Of a stretch of DNA of 6,512 bases, positions 1-5,578 are shown in pieces; position 1 is the first letter of the stretch, and each line of letters begins with the position of its first letter. The stretch comes from Rubritepida sp. (lineage in GTDB: Bacteria > Pseudomonadota > Alphaproteobacteria > Acetobacterales > Acetobacteraceae), in NCBI GenBank assembly GCA_022843345.1, contig JALHNW010000105.1:1-6512 (forward strand), read 5' to 3'. Under the pieces are notes generated by a model, which saw only the letters and a program-made list of their open reading frames with translations, did not search any database and was not told the DNA's origin. A program made the translations under genes and the position numbers.

Positions 1-150
1 CGCCACCGCGCCCCCGGCCGCCGCGTGCACCGCGGGGTCGCGCAGCGCCGCCGCCAGGCCGCCCACCATCAGCGCGAACTCGTCGAAATCCACGCTGGCC
101 GACACGTCCACCGCCAGCACCAGCGCCACCCGCGCGCGCGCGCCACTCAT
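1..150 (-). CDS. DUF1194 / von Willebrand factor A-like protein, N-terminal fragment
   Basis: Only the first 50 codons are present; the frame runs open off the left edge. The translation begins MSGARARVALVLAVDVSAS and continues VDFDEFALM, then a GGLAAALRDPAV stretch. This matches the opening of DUF1194 proteins, which have a von Willebrand A-type fold: a hydrophobic beta strand, then the metal-binding DxSxS motif (D15, S17, S19), then a helix. The family is common in alphaproteobacteria and its function is not established. The ATG at 150-148 is the only reasonable start: the frame upstream stays open but has no start codon as far as the neighbouring receptor gene. No clear Shine-Dalgarno sequence precedes it. 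With this start there is no separate signal peptide, although family members are often exported; the first strand could be mistaken for one. The gene is divergent from the TctC-type receptor gene, with 62 bases between the starts. Family assignment rests on the N-terminal motif only. Confidence 0.75.
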   Translation of the reverse strand, partial: MSGARARVALVLAVDVSASVDFDEFALMVGGLAAALRDPAVHAAAGGAVA

Positions 151-160
151 GACGGCGCTG

Positions 161-190
161 TTGCGGACGCGCCGCGCCGCACCATAGGCT
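161..190 (+). promoter_or_regulatory. Candidate sigma70-type promoter of the solute-receptor gene
   Basis: TTGCGG (161-166) resembles a -35 box and lies 18 bases before TAGGCT (185-190), a plausible -10 box. The ATG of the receptor gene follows 22 bases later. A very similar TAGGCT element lies before the ThDP-enzyme gene. The -10 sits in CCATAGG (182-188), whose reverse complement CCTATGG could also serve as a -10 for the divergent DUF1194 gene, about 30 bases from its ATG. This is inferred from sequence resemblance only. Confidence 0.4.
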
Positions 191-212
191 GCCCGAAACC
201 GGAGACCTTCCC

Positions 213-1175
213 ATGCACCGCCGCACCCTCCTCGCCGCCGCGCCGGCCCTCGTCGCCGCGCCCGCCATCGCCCAGGCGGCCTGGCCCAACCGCCCGGTGC
301 GCGTCATCGTGCCCTTCCCGCCGGGCGGCTCCACCGACGCGCTGTCGCGCACCGCCGCCCAGAAGCTGTCCGAGAAGCTGGGCCAGCCCTTCATCGTCGA
401 GAACCGCTCGGGCGCCAACGGCGCGGTCGGCGGCGTCGCCGTCGCCCAGGCGCAGCCGGACGGCTACACCCTGCTGGCCTCGGCCTCCATCCAGACGCTG
501 GGCCGGCTGGTGATGCGCAACCCGGGCTACGACCCGATCACGGACCTGTCGCCCATCATCCGCACCGGCCGCGGCCCGCTGCTCATGCTGATGAATGCCC
601 AGCGCGCGCCCAACACCCTGGCCGAGCTGGTGGCCGCCATCCGCGCGAATCCGCGCGACTGGGCCTTCGCCATCTCCTCGCTGGGCGCCGCCGGGCACCT
701 GGCCACGCTGGAGTTCATCCGCCAGGTGGGCGTGGAGATGACGCAGGTGCCCTACCGCGGCACGGCGGCCGCCATCACCGACGTGGTGGCCGGCAACGTG
801 CAGCTGGTGATGGAGCCCATCCTCGCCACCTGGCCCCAGGCGCGCGACGGCCGCGCGAAGGCGCTCGCCATCACGGCCAGCGAGCGCAGCGCCGCCGCCC
901 CCACCGTGCCCACGGCGGCCGAGGGCGGCATGCCCAACCTCGACATCCAGTCCTGGTGGGCGCTCTGGGGCCCGCGCGGCCTGCCCGACGCCATCGCCGC
1001 CCGCATCGCGGAAGTGCTGCACCCGGCGATGCGCGAGCCCGACGTGGTGGCCCGCATCGGCTCGCTGGGCATCGAGCAGGCGGGCGAATACGGCCCCGCC
1101 TTCCGCGAGTTCATCGCCCGCGACTTCGCCCGTTCGGAGGCGCTGCTGCGGCAGGCGAACTTCCAGCCGGAATAG
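213..1175 (+). CDS. Bug/TctC-family periplasmic solute-binding receptor
   Basis: This 320-residue protein has the full architecture and usual length of Bug (TctC) extracytoplasmic receptors, the ligand-binding subunits of tripartite tricarboxylate transporters. It starts with a signal peptide (MHRRTLLAAAPALVAAPAIA, probable cleavage after Q21-A22); the paired arginines before LL leave Sec or Tat export open. Family signatures follow: WPNRPVRVIVPFPPGGSTD (24-42), VENRSGANG (62-70), PDGYTLL (82-88), VPYRGTAAAITDVVAGNVQ (179-197) and WWALWGPRGLPD (248-259). The start is supported by GGAG at 201-204, eight bases upstream. No TctA or TctB membrane gene lies in the window, so this is an orphan receptor, common where Bug genes are greatly expanded. 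Known ligands are mostly carboxylates (citrate, dicarboxylates, nicotinate, amino acids); the ligand here cannot be told from sequence. The gene ends nine bases before a strong hairpin, so it probably forms a single-gene transcript. Confidence 0.93.
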   Translation: MHRRTLLAAAPALVAAPAIAQAAWPNRPVRVIVPFPPGGSTDALSRTAAQKLSEKLGQPFIVENRSGANGAVGGVAVAQAQPDGYTLLASASIQTLGRLVMRNPGYDPITDLSPIIRTGRGPLLMLMNAQRAPNTLAELVAAIRANPRDWAFAISSLGAAGHLATLEFIRQVGVEMTQVPYRGTAAAITDVVAGNVQLVMEPILATWPQARDGRAKALAITASERSAAAPTVPTAAEGGMPNLDIQSWWALWGPRGLPDAIAARIAEVLHPAMREPDVVARIGSLGIEQAGEYGPAFREFIARDFARSEALLRQANFQPE

Positions 1176-1183
1176 CGTCCGGT

Positions 1184-1206
1184 CGCCGGGCGGTTTCCGC
1201 CCGGCG
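1184..1206 (+). terminator. GC-rich hairpin after the solute-receptor gene
   Basis: CGCCGGGCGG (1184-1193) and CCGCCCGGCG (1197-1206) form a perfect 10-bp stem with a TTT loop, starting nine bases after the receptor's TAG. No T-run follows, so it is not a textbook intrinsic terminator. It may still stop transcription or protect the 3' end of the mRNA, as GC-rich hairpins often do in high-GC genomes. Confidence 0.55.
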
Positions 1207-1249
1207 TGAACCGGCCGCGGAATGGCGCGCAGGCTTGCGCCACCGCAAT

Positions 1250-1271
1250 GCATGACGCGCCATCGTCATGC
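1250..1271. promoter_or_regulatory. Perfect 8-bp inverted repeat upstream of the CBS gene (operator candidate)
   Basis: GCATGACG (1250-1257) and CGTCATGC (1264-1271) are exact reverse complements separated by six bases, with centres 14 bases apart. The repeat ends 32 bases before the GTG start of the CBS-domain gene, in non-coding DNA. The spacing suits a dimeric helix-turn-helix regulator, but no known operator is recognised. A weak TTGCGC (1235-1240) just upstream could be a -35 box, which would place the repeat over the promoter. It could instead fold as an mRNA leader hairpin. Confidence 0.35.
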
Positions 1272-1290
1272 CACCGTTACGGAAAGCACC

Positions 1291-1297
1291 AAGGAGG
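1291..1297 (+). promoter_or_regulatory. Shine-Dalgarno sequence that fixes the CBS gene start
   Basis: AAGGAGG at 1291-1297 is a near-perfect anti-16S match, six bases before GTG at 1304. It lies downstream of the in-frame ATG at 1268, so that ATG cannot use it. This supports the GTG start. Confidence 0.8.
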
Positions 1298-1303
1298 CGT
1301 TCC

Positions 1304-1732
1304 GTGACCCACACCCCCATCCGCCACATGGGCGACCTGATCCGCCACCAGGACCCGCTGACCCTGCCACCGGGCGCGACGGTGCAGGAGGCGTGCCACG
1401 CCATGCACGCCCGCAAGGTGGGCGCCGTGCTGGTCACGGAAGGCCGGGCGCTCAAGGGCATCTTCACCGGCCGCGACGTCGTCGCCTGCATGGCGCGCGG
1501 GCTGGACCCCGCCCGCACCCTGCTGGGCCAGGTGATGACCGCTGCCCCCGCCACCCTGCCGCCCGAGGCCCCGGCGATGGAGGCGCTGCGAATCCTCGAC
1601 GATGGCGGCTTCCGCCACCTGCCGGTCTGCCGTGGGGGCGAGGTGGTCGGCATCGTCTCACGCTACGACTTCCGCCACGGCGAGCACCGGCGGCTGGACG
1701 AGGAGACGGGCTTCTTCGAGGTGCTGCGCTGA
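1304..1732 (+). CDS. CBS-domain pair protein
   Basis: This 142-residue soluble protein consists of two CBS domains. The first spans about residues 9-65 and ends in GIFTGRDVVACMARG. The second spans about 77-125, with RHLPVCRGGEVVGIVSRYDF. The (G/R)-I-(F/V)-(T/S)-x-x-D pattern closing each repeat is the usual CBS signature. A charged tail ends in EHRRLDEETGFFEVLR; from memory, similar tails occur in other stand-alone alphaproteobacterial CBS-pair proteins. CBS pairs form dimeric discs that bind adenosine nucleotides (AMP, ATP, SAM), usually to control an enzyme or channel; here the partner is unknown. The start is GTG at 1304 rather than the in-frame ATG at 1268, because of the strong Shine-Dalgarno sequence between them and because the 12 extra residues match nothing in the fold. 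The ThDP enzyme gene follows after 66 bases but has its own promoter-like sequence, so a functional link is not shown. Confidence 0.9.
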   Translation: MTHTPIRHMGDLIRHQDPLTLPPGATVQEACHAMHARKVGAVLVTEGRALKGIFTGRDVVACMARGLDPARTLLGQVMTAAPATLPPEAPAMEALRILDDGGFRHLPVCRGGEVVGIVSRYDFRHGEHRRLDEETGFFEVLR

Positions 1733-1735
1733 CGG

Positions 1736-1764
1736 GTGACGCCCCGCCCATCCTGGCCTAGGCT
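1736..1764 (+). promoter_or_regulatory. Candidate promoter of the ThDP-dependent enzyme gene
   Basis: GTGACG (1736-1741) is one base from TTGACG and lies 17 bases before TAGGCT (1759-1764). That hexamer is identical to the one before the solute-receptor gene. The start codon follows 34 bases later. The -10 overlaps the palindrome GCCTAGGC (1756-1763). It begins just after the CBS gene's stop codon, suggesting separate initiation for the enzyme gene. Inferred from sequence alone. Confidence 0.4.
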
Positions 1765-1798
1765 CCGCCCGACTCAACGCGGACGAGGGAGCGAAGCG

Positions 1799-3481
1799 AT
1801 GCCGGATGGCGCGGGCGGGATGGTGAAGCGCAGCGGCGGGCAGCTGCTGGCGGACGCGCTGGTGGCGCAGGGCGTCACCCACGTCTTCGCCGTGCCCGGC
1901 GAGAGCTACCTGGACCTGCTGGACGGGCTCTACGCCCAGCGCAACCGCCTGGAGCTGGTGACCTGCCGGTTCGAGGCGGGCGCCGTCCACATGGCGGAAG
2001 CCCAGGCCAAGATCACCGGCCAGCCGGGCGTCGCCATCGTCACCCGCGGGCCCGGGGCCTGCCACGCCGCCATCGGCGTGCACGTCGCCTTCCAGGACAG
2101 CACGCCGCTCGTGCTGCTCGTCGGCCAGATCCCGGTGGAGGAGACGGACCGCGAGACCTTCCAGGAGGTGGACTACCGCCAGATGTTCGCGCCCCTGGCC
2201 AAGTGGGTGACGCAGATCGACGACGCGAAGCGCATCCCCGAGCTGATGGCGCACGCCTTCGACGTCGCGCGCTCCGGCCGCCCCGGCCCGGTGGTGGTGG
2301 CGATCAGCGAGGAGATGCAGAAGCACCTCGTCGCCACGCCCGACCTGCCGCCCCAGCGCGTGCTGCCCGCCCACCCGGCCCCCGAGGCGATCGAGGAGGC
2401 GCTGGCCCTGCTGGCCAAGGCGAAGCGCCCGCTCGCCATCCTGGGCGGCGGCGCGCAATGGTCCGCCGAGGGCCGCGCCGCCATCGCCGAGTTCCTGACG
2501 GCCAACGACATCCCCGTCGCCGTCTCCTTCCGCCGCATGGGCCTGTTCGACGGCACCAGCGAGCACTACGCGGGCGACCTGGGCGTGGGCGCCGATGCCG
2601 GCCTGGTGGCGAAGGCGAAGGAGGCCGACCTCATTCTCGCCATCGGCACCCGCATGGGCGAGCCGGTGAGCCAGGGCTACACCCTGCTCGACATGGCGGG
2701 CCGCACCCCCATCATCCAGGTCCACCCCGAGCAGGCGGAGATCGGGCGCGTGTACCGCGTGGCGCTGGGCATCACGGCTGACGTGAACCGCTTCGCCGCC
2801 GCCATCCGCGCCAGCCGCGTCGCGCCGCAATGGGGCGAGTGGCGCAAGGCGGTCCGCGCGGCGCGCGTGGCCCAGGCCGTCGCCCCCGAATACCCCGGCC
2901 CGCTGAACCTCGCCGTCGCGCTCCAGGCCCTGGCGAAGGAGGTGCCCGACGACACGATCTGGACCTCGGATGCCGGCAACTTCGCCACTTGGTTCAACCG
3001 CTTCGTCCACCTCAAGGCGGGGCAGGATTTCTGCGGCCCGACGAACGGCGCCATGGGCTACGGCGTGCCGGCGGCCATCGGCGCCGCCATCACCCACCCG
3101 GGCCGGCAGGTGCTGTGCATCGTGGGCGATGGCGGCTTCCTGATGACGGGGCAGGAGATCGCCACCGCCTTCCACCACGGCGTGGCGCCTATCATCCTGG
3201 TGTTCAACAACCGCATGTACGGCACCATCCGCATGTACCAGGAGCGCGCCTACCCCGAGCGCATCTCCGGCACCGAGCTGACCAACCCCGACTTCGCCCG
3301 CTTCATCGAGGCCTTCGGCGGCCATGGCGAGGTGGTGGAGCGCACGGAAGAACTGGTGCCCGCCTACCGCCGCGCCGTGGCCAGCGGCCGCCCCGCGCTG
3401 ATCGAGCTCCGTACGGACCCCGAGCAGGTGACCAACCGCGCCACCATCGCCGAGCTGCGCGCGCAGGGCCGGAAGGGCTGA
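1799..3481 (+). CDS. Thiamine diphosphate-dependent enzyme, acetolactate synthase-like
   Basis: This 560-residue cytosolic enzyme belongs to the acetolactate synthase / benzoylformate decarboxylase superfamily (COG0028 type). The N-terminal pyrimidine-binding domain (about 8-175) has GVTHVFAVPGESYLDLLDGL and the activating glutamate E59 in CRFEAGAVHMAEA, where classical acetolactate synthases have RHEQGA. GPGACHAAIGVHVAFQDSTP follows. The central domain (about 190-335) has LAILGGGAQW and AIGTRMGEP. The C-terminal domain carries the ThDP/Mg motif, GDG at 443-445 and NN at 470-471 with 24 residues between, in the usual form. The start is ATG at 1799, with AGGGAG at 1786-1791; an in-frame GTG at 1736 lacks such a site. 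No acetolactate synthase regulatory subunit gene is nearby, and the FEAGA variant typifies a large set of proteobacterial paralogues of unknown substrate. It should therefore not be called IlvB/IlvI. Decarboxylation or carboligation of a 2-oxo acid is the likely chemistry. Confidence 0.9.
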   Translation: MPDGAGGMVKRSGGQLLADALVAQGVTHVFAVPGESYLDLLDGLYAQRNRLELVTCRFEAGAVHMAEAQAKITGQPGVAIVTRGPGACHAAIGVHVAFQDSTPLVLLVGQIPVEETDRETFQEVDYRQMFAPLAKWVTQIDDAKRIPELMAHAFDVARSGRPGPVVVAISEEMQKHLVATPDLPPQRVLPAHPAPEAIEEALALLAKAKRPLAILGGGAQWSAEGRAAIAEFLTANDIPVAVSFRRMGLFDGTSEHYAGDLGVGADAGLVAKAKEADLILAIGTRMGEPVSQGYTLLDMAGRTPIIQVHPEQAEIGRVYRVALGITADVNRFAAAIRASRVAPQWGEWRKAVRAARVAQAVAPEYPGPLNLAVALQALAKEVPDDTIWTSDAGNFATWFNRFVHLKAGQDFCGPTNGAMGYGVPAAIGAAITHPGRQVLCIVGDGGFLMTGQEIATAFHHGVAPIILVFNNRMYGTIRMYQERAYPERISGTELTNPDFARFIEAFGGHGEVVERTEELVPAYRRAVASGRPALIELRTDPEQVTNRATIAELRAQGRKG

Positions 3482-3485
3482 ATCC

Positions 3486-3510
3486 GGCGCCGGGCACGAA
3501 ACCCGGCGCC
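3486..3510 (+). terminator. GC-rich hairpin after the ThDP-dependent enzyme gene
   Basis: GGCGCCGGG (3486-3494) and CCCGGCGCC (3502-3510) form a perfect 9-bp stem with a seven-base loop (CACGAAA), four bases after the TGA. No T-run follows. It may terminate, attenuate or stabilise the transcript; some readthrough into the lipoprotein gene is possible. Confidence 0.5.
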
Positions 3511-3523
3511 CCGCGCGCTGTTC

Positions 3524-3569
3524 AGGAGGGAGTTCCCACCATCGCAAGGAGGAATTCCCGATGATCGCA
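3524..3569 (+). repeat. Imperfect 23-bp tandem repeat duplicating the lipoprotein ribosome-binding site
   Basis: Bases 3524-3546 and 3547-3569 are adjacent 23-base units that match at 17 positions. Both begin AGGAGG and end ATCGCA. The second unit carries the real Shine-Dalgarno sequence (AAGGAGG, 3546-3552) and the ATG at 3561. In the first unit the bases matching the start codon read ACC, so it has a ribosome-binding site but no start. It looks like an old tandem duplication of the translation-initiation region. Confidence 0.5.
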
Positions 3570-3740
3570 CGTCCCGCCCTGTTCATCCTGGCCCTGACCG
3601 GCCTCGCCGCCTGCGCCTATGTCGAGCGCGACGCCACGCCGCGCGCGCAGCCGCAGGCCTCCACCGTCGTGGTGCCGGCGCAGCCGATGGCCACCACCAT
3701 GATGCCCGCCCCGGCGGCCACCACCGTCACGGTGCGCTGA
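3561..3740 (+). CDS. Small lipoprotein, 59 residues, unknown function
   Basis: A short reading frame encodes 59 residues. The N-terminus (MIARPALFILALTGLAAC) is a lipoprotein signal: an early arginine, a hydrophobic core and the lipobox L15-A16-A17-C18. The mature protein would be only about 42 residues, tethered by lipidated C18. Residue 19 is Ala, not Asp, so under the Asp+2 rule an outer-membrane location is more likely. The mature part is low in complexity, rich in Ala, Pro, Thr and Val, with similar VVVPAQP and TTVTV stretches and a run MATTMMPAPAATT. No domain is recognised. The start is very well supported: AAGGAGG at 3546-3552, eight bases before ATG. The gene lies 79 bases after the ThDP enzyme gene, beyond a hairpin, and converges on the pirin gene across a hairpin. 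Small entericidin-like or structural lipoproteins are possible relatives, but nothing shows it. Confidence 0.8.
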   Translation: MIARPALFILALTGLAACAYVERDATPRAQPQASTVVVPAQPMATTMMPAPAATTVTVR

Positions 3741-3746
3741 CGGTTC

Positions 3747-3772
3747 CCGGGGCGCGGCATCCCGCGCCCCGG
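3747..3772. terminator. Hairpin between convergent lipoprotein and pirin genes (bidirectional terminator)
   Basis: CCGGGGCGCGG (3747-3757) and CCGCGCCCCGG (3762-3772) form a perfect 11-bp stem with a CATC loop. It lies in the 43-base gap between the stop codons of two convergent genes, where one symmetrical hairpin can serve both strands. There is no T-run on either side, so strict intrinsic termination is uncertain, but the position strongly suggests transcript ends. Confidence 0.65.
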
Positions 3773-3783
3773 CCTTCGCCGCC

Positions 3784-4491
3784 TCAGGCCGCGACCTCGA
3801 CCATCACCAGCTCGGCCTCCTCGCCGGCCACGATCTCCACCGCATCCTCGCGCAGGATGGCGGCGGCGTCCCGCGGGCCCAGCGCCTGCCCGTTCACCGT
3901 CACGCGGCCGCGCGCCGCCACCAGGTAGGCCGCCCGCCCCTCCGGCAGGGCGAAGCGCAGCACCTGGCCCTCGGACAGGGTGGCCGCCATCACCGCGGCA
4001 TCGGCGTTGATCGGCAGCGCGCCCGCCGCCTCGTCGCCAGCGCGGCCGCCGGCCAGCACCTCGAACCGCGCCTCGCGCGCCTGCTTCGGGAAGGACTTGG
4101 CGCCCCAGCTCGGCTTCGCGCCCGTCACGTCGGGCGTGATCCAGATCTGGAACAGCGTGGTCGCCTCGTCCTCCATGTTGTACTCGCTGTGCGTGACGCC
4201 GGTGCCGGCGGACATCACCTGCACGTCCCCCGCCTCCGTACGCCCCTCGTTGCCCAGCGAATCGCGGTGGGTGATGGCACCCTTCCGGACATAGGTGATG
4301 ATCTCCATGTCGCGGTGCGGGTGCGGGTCGAAGCCGGTGCGGGGGGCGATCTCGTCGTCGTTCCACACCCGCAGCTTGCCCCAGCCCATCCGCGCCGGGT
4401 CCCGGTAATGGCCGAAGGAGAAGTGGTGCTTCGCCTTCAGCCAGCCGAAATCGGCGCCGCCGAGGGAGGAGAAGGGTCGGATCTCGATCAT
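3784..4491 (-). CDS. Pirin family protein (YhaK-type bicupin)
   Basis: This 235-residue protein matches YhaK-type pirins in length and sequence from end to end. The N-terminal cupin has the pirin metal-site pattern HPHRDMEIITYV, with H57 and H59, and AGTGVTHSEYN, with H101 and E103. All four putative iron ligands are present. Between them lies GAITHRDSLGN, typical of the family. The C-terminal cupin (about 145-235) is more divergent and lacks a second metal site, as usual. Pirins are cytosolic; some show quercetin dioxygenase activity and others act as redox-sensitive regulators, so the physiological role here is open. I use ATG at 4491 because the translation MIEIRPFSSLGGADFGWLK is the normal pirin beginning. 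An upstream in-frame ATG at 4563 would add 24 residues unlike the family. A GGGGA lies about ten bases upstream, a weak ribosome-binding site. About 100 bases separate it from the pseudoprotease gene upstream, so it may have its own promoter. Confidence 0.93.
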   Translation of the reverse strand: MIEIRPFSSLGGADFGWLKAKHHFSFGHYRDPARMGWGKLRVWNDDEIAPRTGFDPHPHRDMEIITYVRKGAITHRDSLGNEGRTEAGDVQVMSAGTGVTHSEYNMEDEATTLFQIWITPDVTGAKPSWGAKSFPKQAREARFEVLAGGRAGDEAAGALPINADAAVMAATLSEGQVLRFALPEGRAAYLVAARGRVTVNGQALGPRDAAAILREDAVEIVAGEEAELVMVEVAA

Positions 4492-4573
4492 GGTGATGGT
4501 TCCCCGGGGCCGCTGGTCGCCCCCTCGCCATCCCAGATGGGGCAGGGGGGCCGCGCCCGCCACCGCCGCCGCC

Positions 4574-4588
4574 TGATGGCGCCCATCA
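4574..4588 (-). terminator. Small inverted repeat after the pseudoprotease gene
   Basis: TGATGG (4574-4579) and CCATCA (4583-4588) are exact reverse complements with a three-base spacer. They lie six bases downstream of the pseudoprotease stop codon on the minus strand. The 6-bp stem is short and no T-run follows, so this is a weak candidate for the operon end. The rest of the gap to the pirin start (4492-4573) is GC-rich, with a CCCCGGGG palindrome at 4502-4509 and a small CCATC/GATGG inverted repeat at 4528-4540. No clear promoter is seen in it. Confidence 0.25.
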
Positions 4589-4594
4589 CCGCCG

Positions 4595-5578
4595 TCAATG
4601 CAAACGCGGCGCCTTCAGGTGCCGCGCCCGGTCGGTGCTTTCCACCGTGATGTCCAGCTTGCGCTCCCCGCGCGCCACCAGCATCCGCACCTTCGCTCCC
4701 GCCACGCCCGCCTCGCGCACCGCGTTCCACAGCGAGGCCAGGTCGTGCACCGCGCGCCCCTCCACCGCCAGGATGCGGTCATCGGGCTTCAACCCAGCCT
4801 TCTCCGCCGGTCCCCCCTTGGCGAGCGACCCCACCCCCACCTGGTCCTCGTCCTCGGAGGCGTAGAGACCCAGCCAGGGCCGCACCGGCCGCCCGGTGGC
4901 CCCGGTGGCGCGCATCGTGTCCAGCACCGGCAGCAGGGGTGCGACGGGCACCACCATGTTCAAATCCACCCGGTTCCGCCCGCCGCCCTGCTGGAGGATC
5001 AGCGACCCCACCCCCACCAGCCGCCCATCCGGCCCAAACAGCCCGGCCCCGCCCCAGTGCGGGTGCGCCGGCGCGGTGAAGATCGCGTTCTCCAGCAGGT
5101 ATTCCCAATGCCCCGCGAAGGGCTGGCGCGAGGCGACCGTGCAGGCCACCGAGCGCTCCGCCCCGCCATGCGCCGCCAGCACGCAGGACGCGCCCTCGGG
5201 AAGCGAATCGCTGTCGCCCAGCGGCGCCACCTCGATTCCCGGCACGCGGCCCAGCGCCTGCACCAGGCCGAAGCCCGTCTCGAAATCCGTGCCCACCGGG
5301 GTGCCCTGCACGGCGCGCCCCTGGTGGTCGGTGATCCAGATCGTCTCGGCCTCCGTGATCAGGTAGCCGATGGTCAGCAGCAGCCCCGAGGGGTCTATCC
5401 ACACGCCCGATCCCTCGCGCTCCGTCCCCAGCGCCCCGGCCGACGTCGCGTCGTGCGGCACCAGCGCGCGCAGCGACGCCACGGCGTTCAGCCGCTGGTG
5501 CAGCGGCCAGGAAACCTCGTTGGCTTCGGGGCGGAAGGCGTCCGGCACCTCCCATTCATCATCCGACATGCCGCTCAT
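4595..5578 (-). CDS. Trypsin-fold (HtrA-like) PDZ protein lacking the catalytic triad; probable pseudoprotease
   Basis: The 327-residue protein has an S1C (HtrA/Deg-like) protease fold at about 30-222 and a PDZ domain at about 235-315 (PWLGLYA, then [23 protein letters not shown]). Fold landmarks are clear: [19 protein letters not shown] (57-74), [11 protein letters not shown] (119-129) and [19 protein letters not shown] (172-190). The active-site positions are not: the TNxHV histidine aligns with Y72, the aspartate region reads ETGFGLV, and the GNSGG serine aligns with G176. Proteolysis is therefore unlikely; a peptide-binding or scaffold role is inferred. There is no signal peptide or membrane segment (it starts [15 protein letters not shown]), unlike periplasmic HtrA, so it is probably cytosolic. 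The start overlaps the upstream gene's stop as ATGA (5578-5575), indicating translational coupling; GGGG lies five bases before the ATG. The frame is intact, so this is not a decayed pseudogene. From memory, a family with the same TIGYLI and PFAG-WEYLL features exists in other alphaproteobacteria, usually annotated as serine protease. Confidence 0.88.
   Translation of the reverse strand: MSGMSDDEWEVPDAFRPEANEVSWPLHQRLNAVASLRALVPHDATSAGALGTEREGSGVWIDPSGLLLTIGYLITEAETIWITDHQGRAVQGTPVGTDFETGFGLVQALGRVPGIEVAPLGDSDSLPEGASCVLAAHGGAERSVACTVASRQPFAGHWEYLLENAIFTAPAHPHWGGAGLFGPDGRLVGVGSLILQQGGGRNRVDLNMVVPVAPLLPVLDTMRATGATGRPVRPWLGLYASEDEDQVGVGSLAKGGPAEKAGLKPDDRILAVEGRAVHDLASLWNAVREAGVAGAKVRMLVARGERKLDITVESTDRARHLKAPRLH

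Noticed and set aside
147..1253. Minus-strand open frame of 368 codons opposite the solute-receptor gene
   Set aside because: Low-complexity His/Gly/Arg translation with no motif; the plus strand holds a complete receptor gene with signal peptide and ribosome-binding site.
1268..1303. ATG at 1268 as start of the CBS protein
   Set aside because: The strong AAGGAGG lies downstream of this ATG and correctly before GTG 1304; the 12 added residues (MPPLRKAPRRRS) match nothing in the fold.
1304..3481. CBS protein and ThDP enzyme as a two-part regulated enzyme system
   Set aside because: Adjacency is the only support. There is a promoter-like element between them and no known precedent for this pairing, so I do not propose a system.
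1658..3586. Long minus-strand open frame (642 codons) opposite the ThDP enzyme gene
   Set aside because: It is rich in His, Gly, Ala and Arg with no recognisable domain, and lies antisense to a gene with clear motifs. Long antisense frames arise readily at this GC content.
3617..4531. Minus-strand open frame of 304 codons overlapping the pirin gene in another frame
   Set aside because: The pirin frame has all conserved residues. The alternative frame is Gly/Arg-rich and matches no family.
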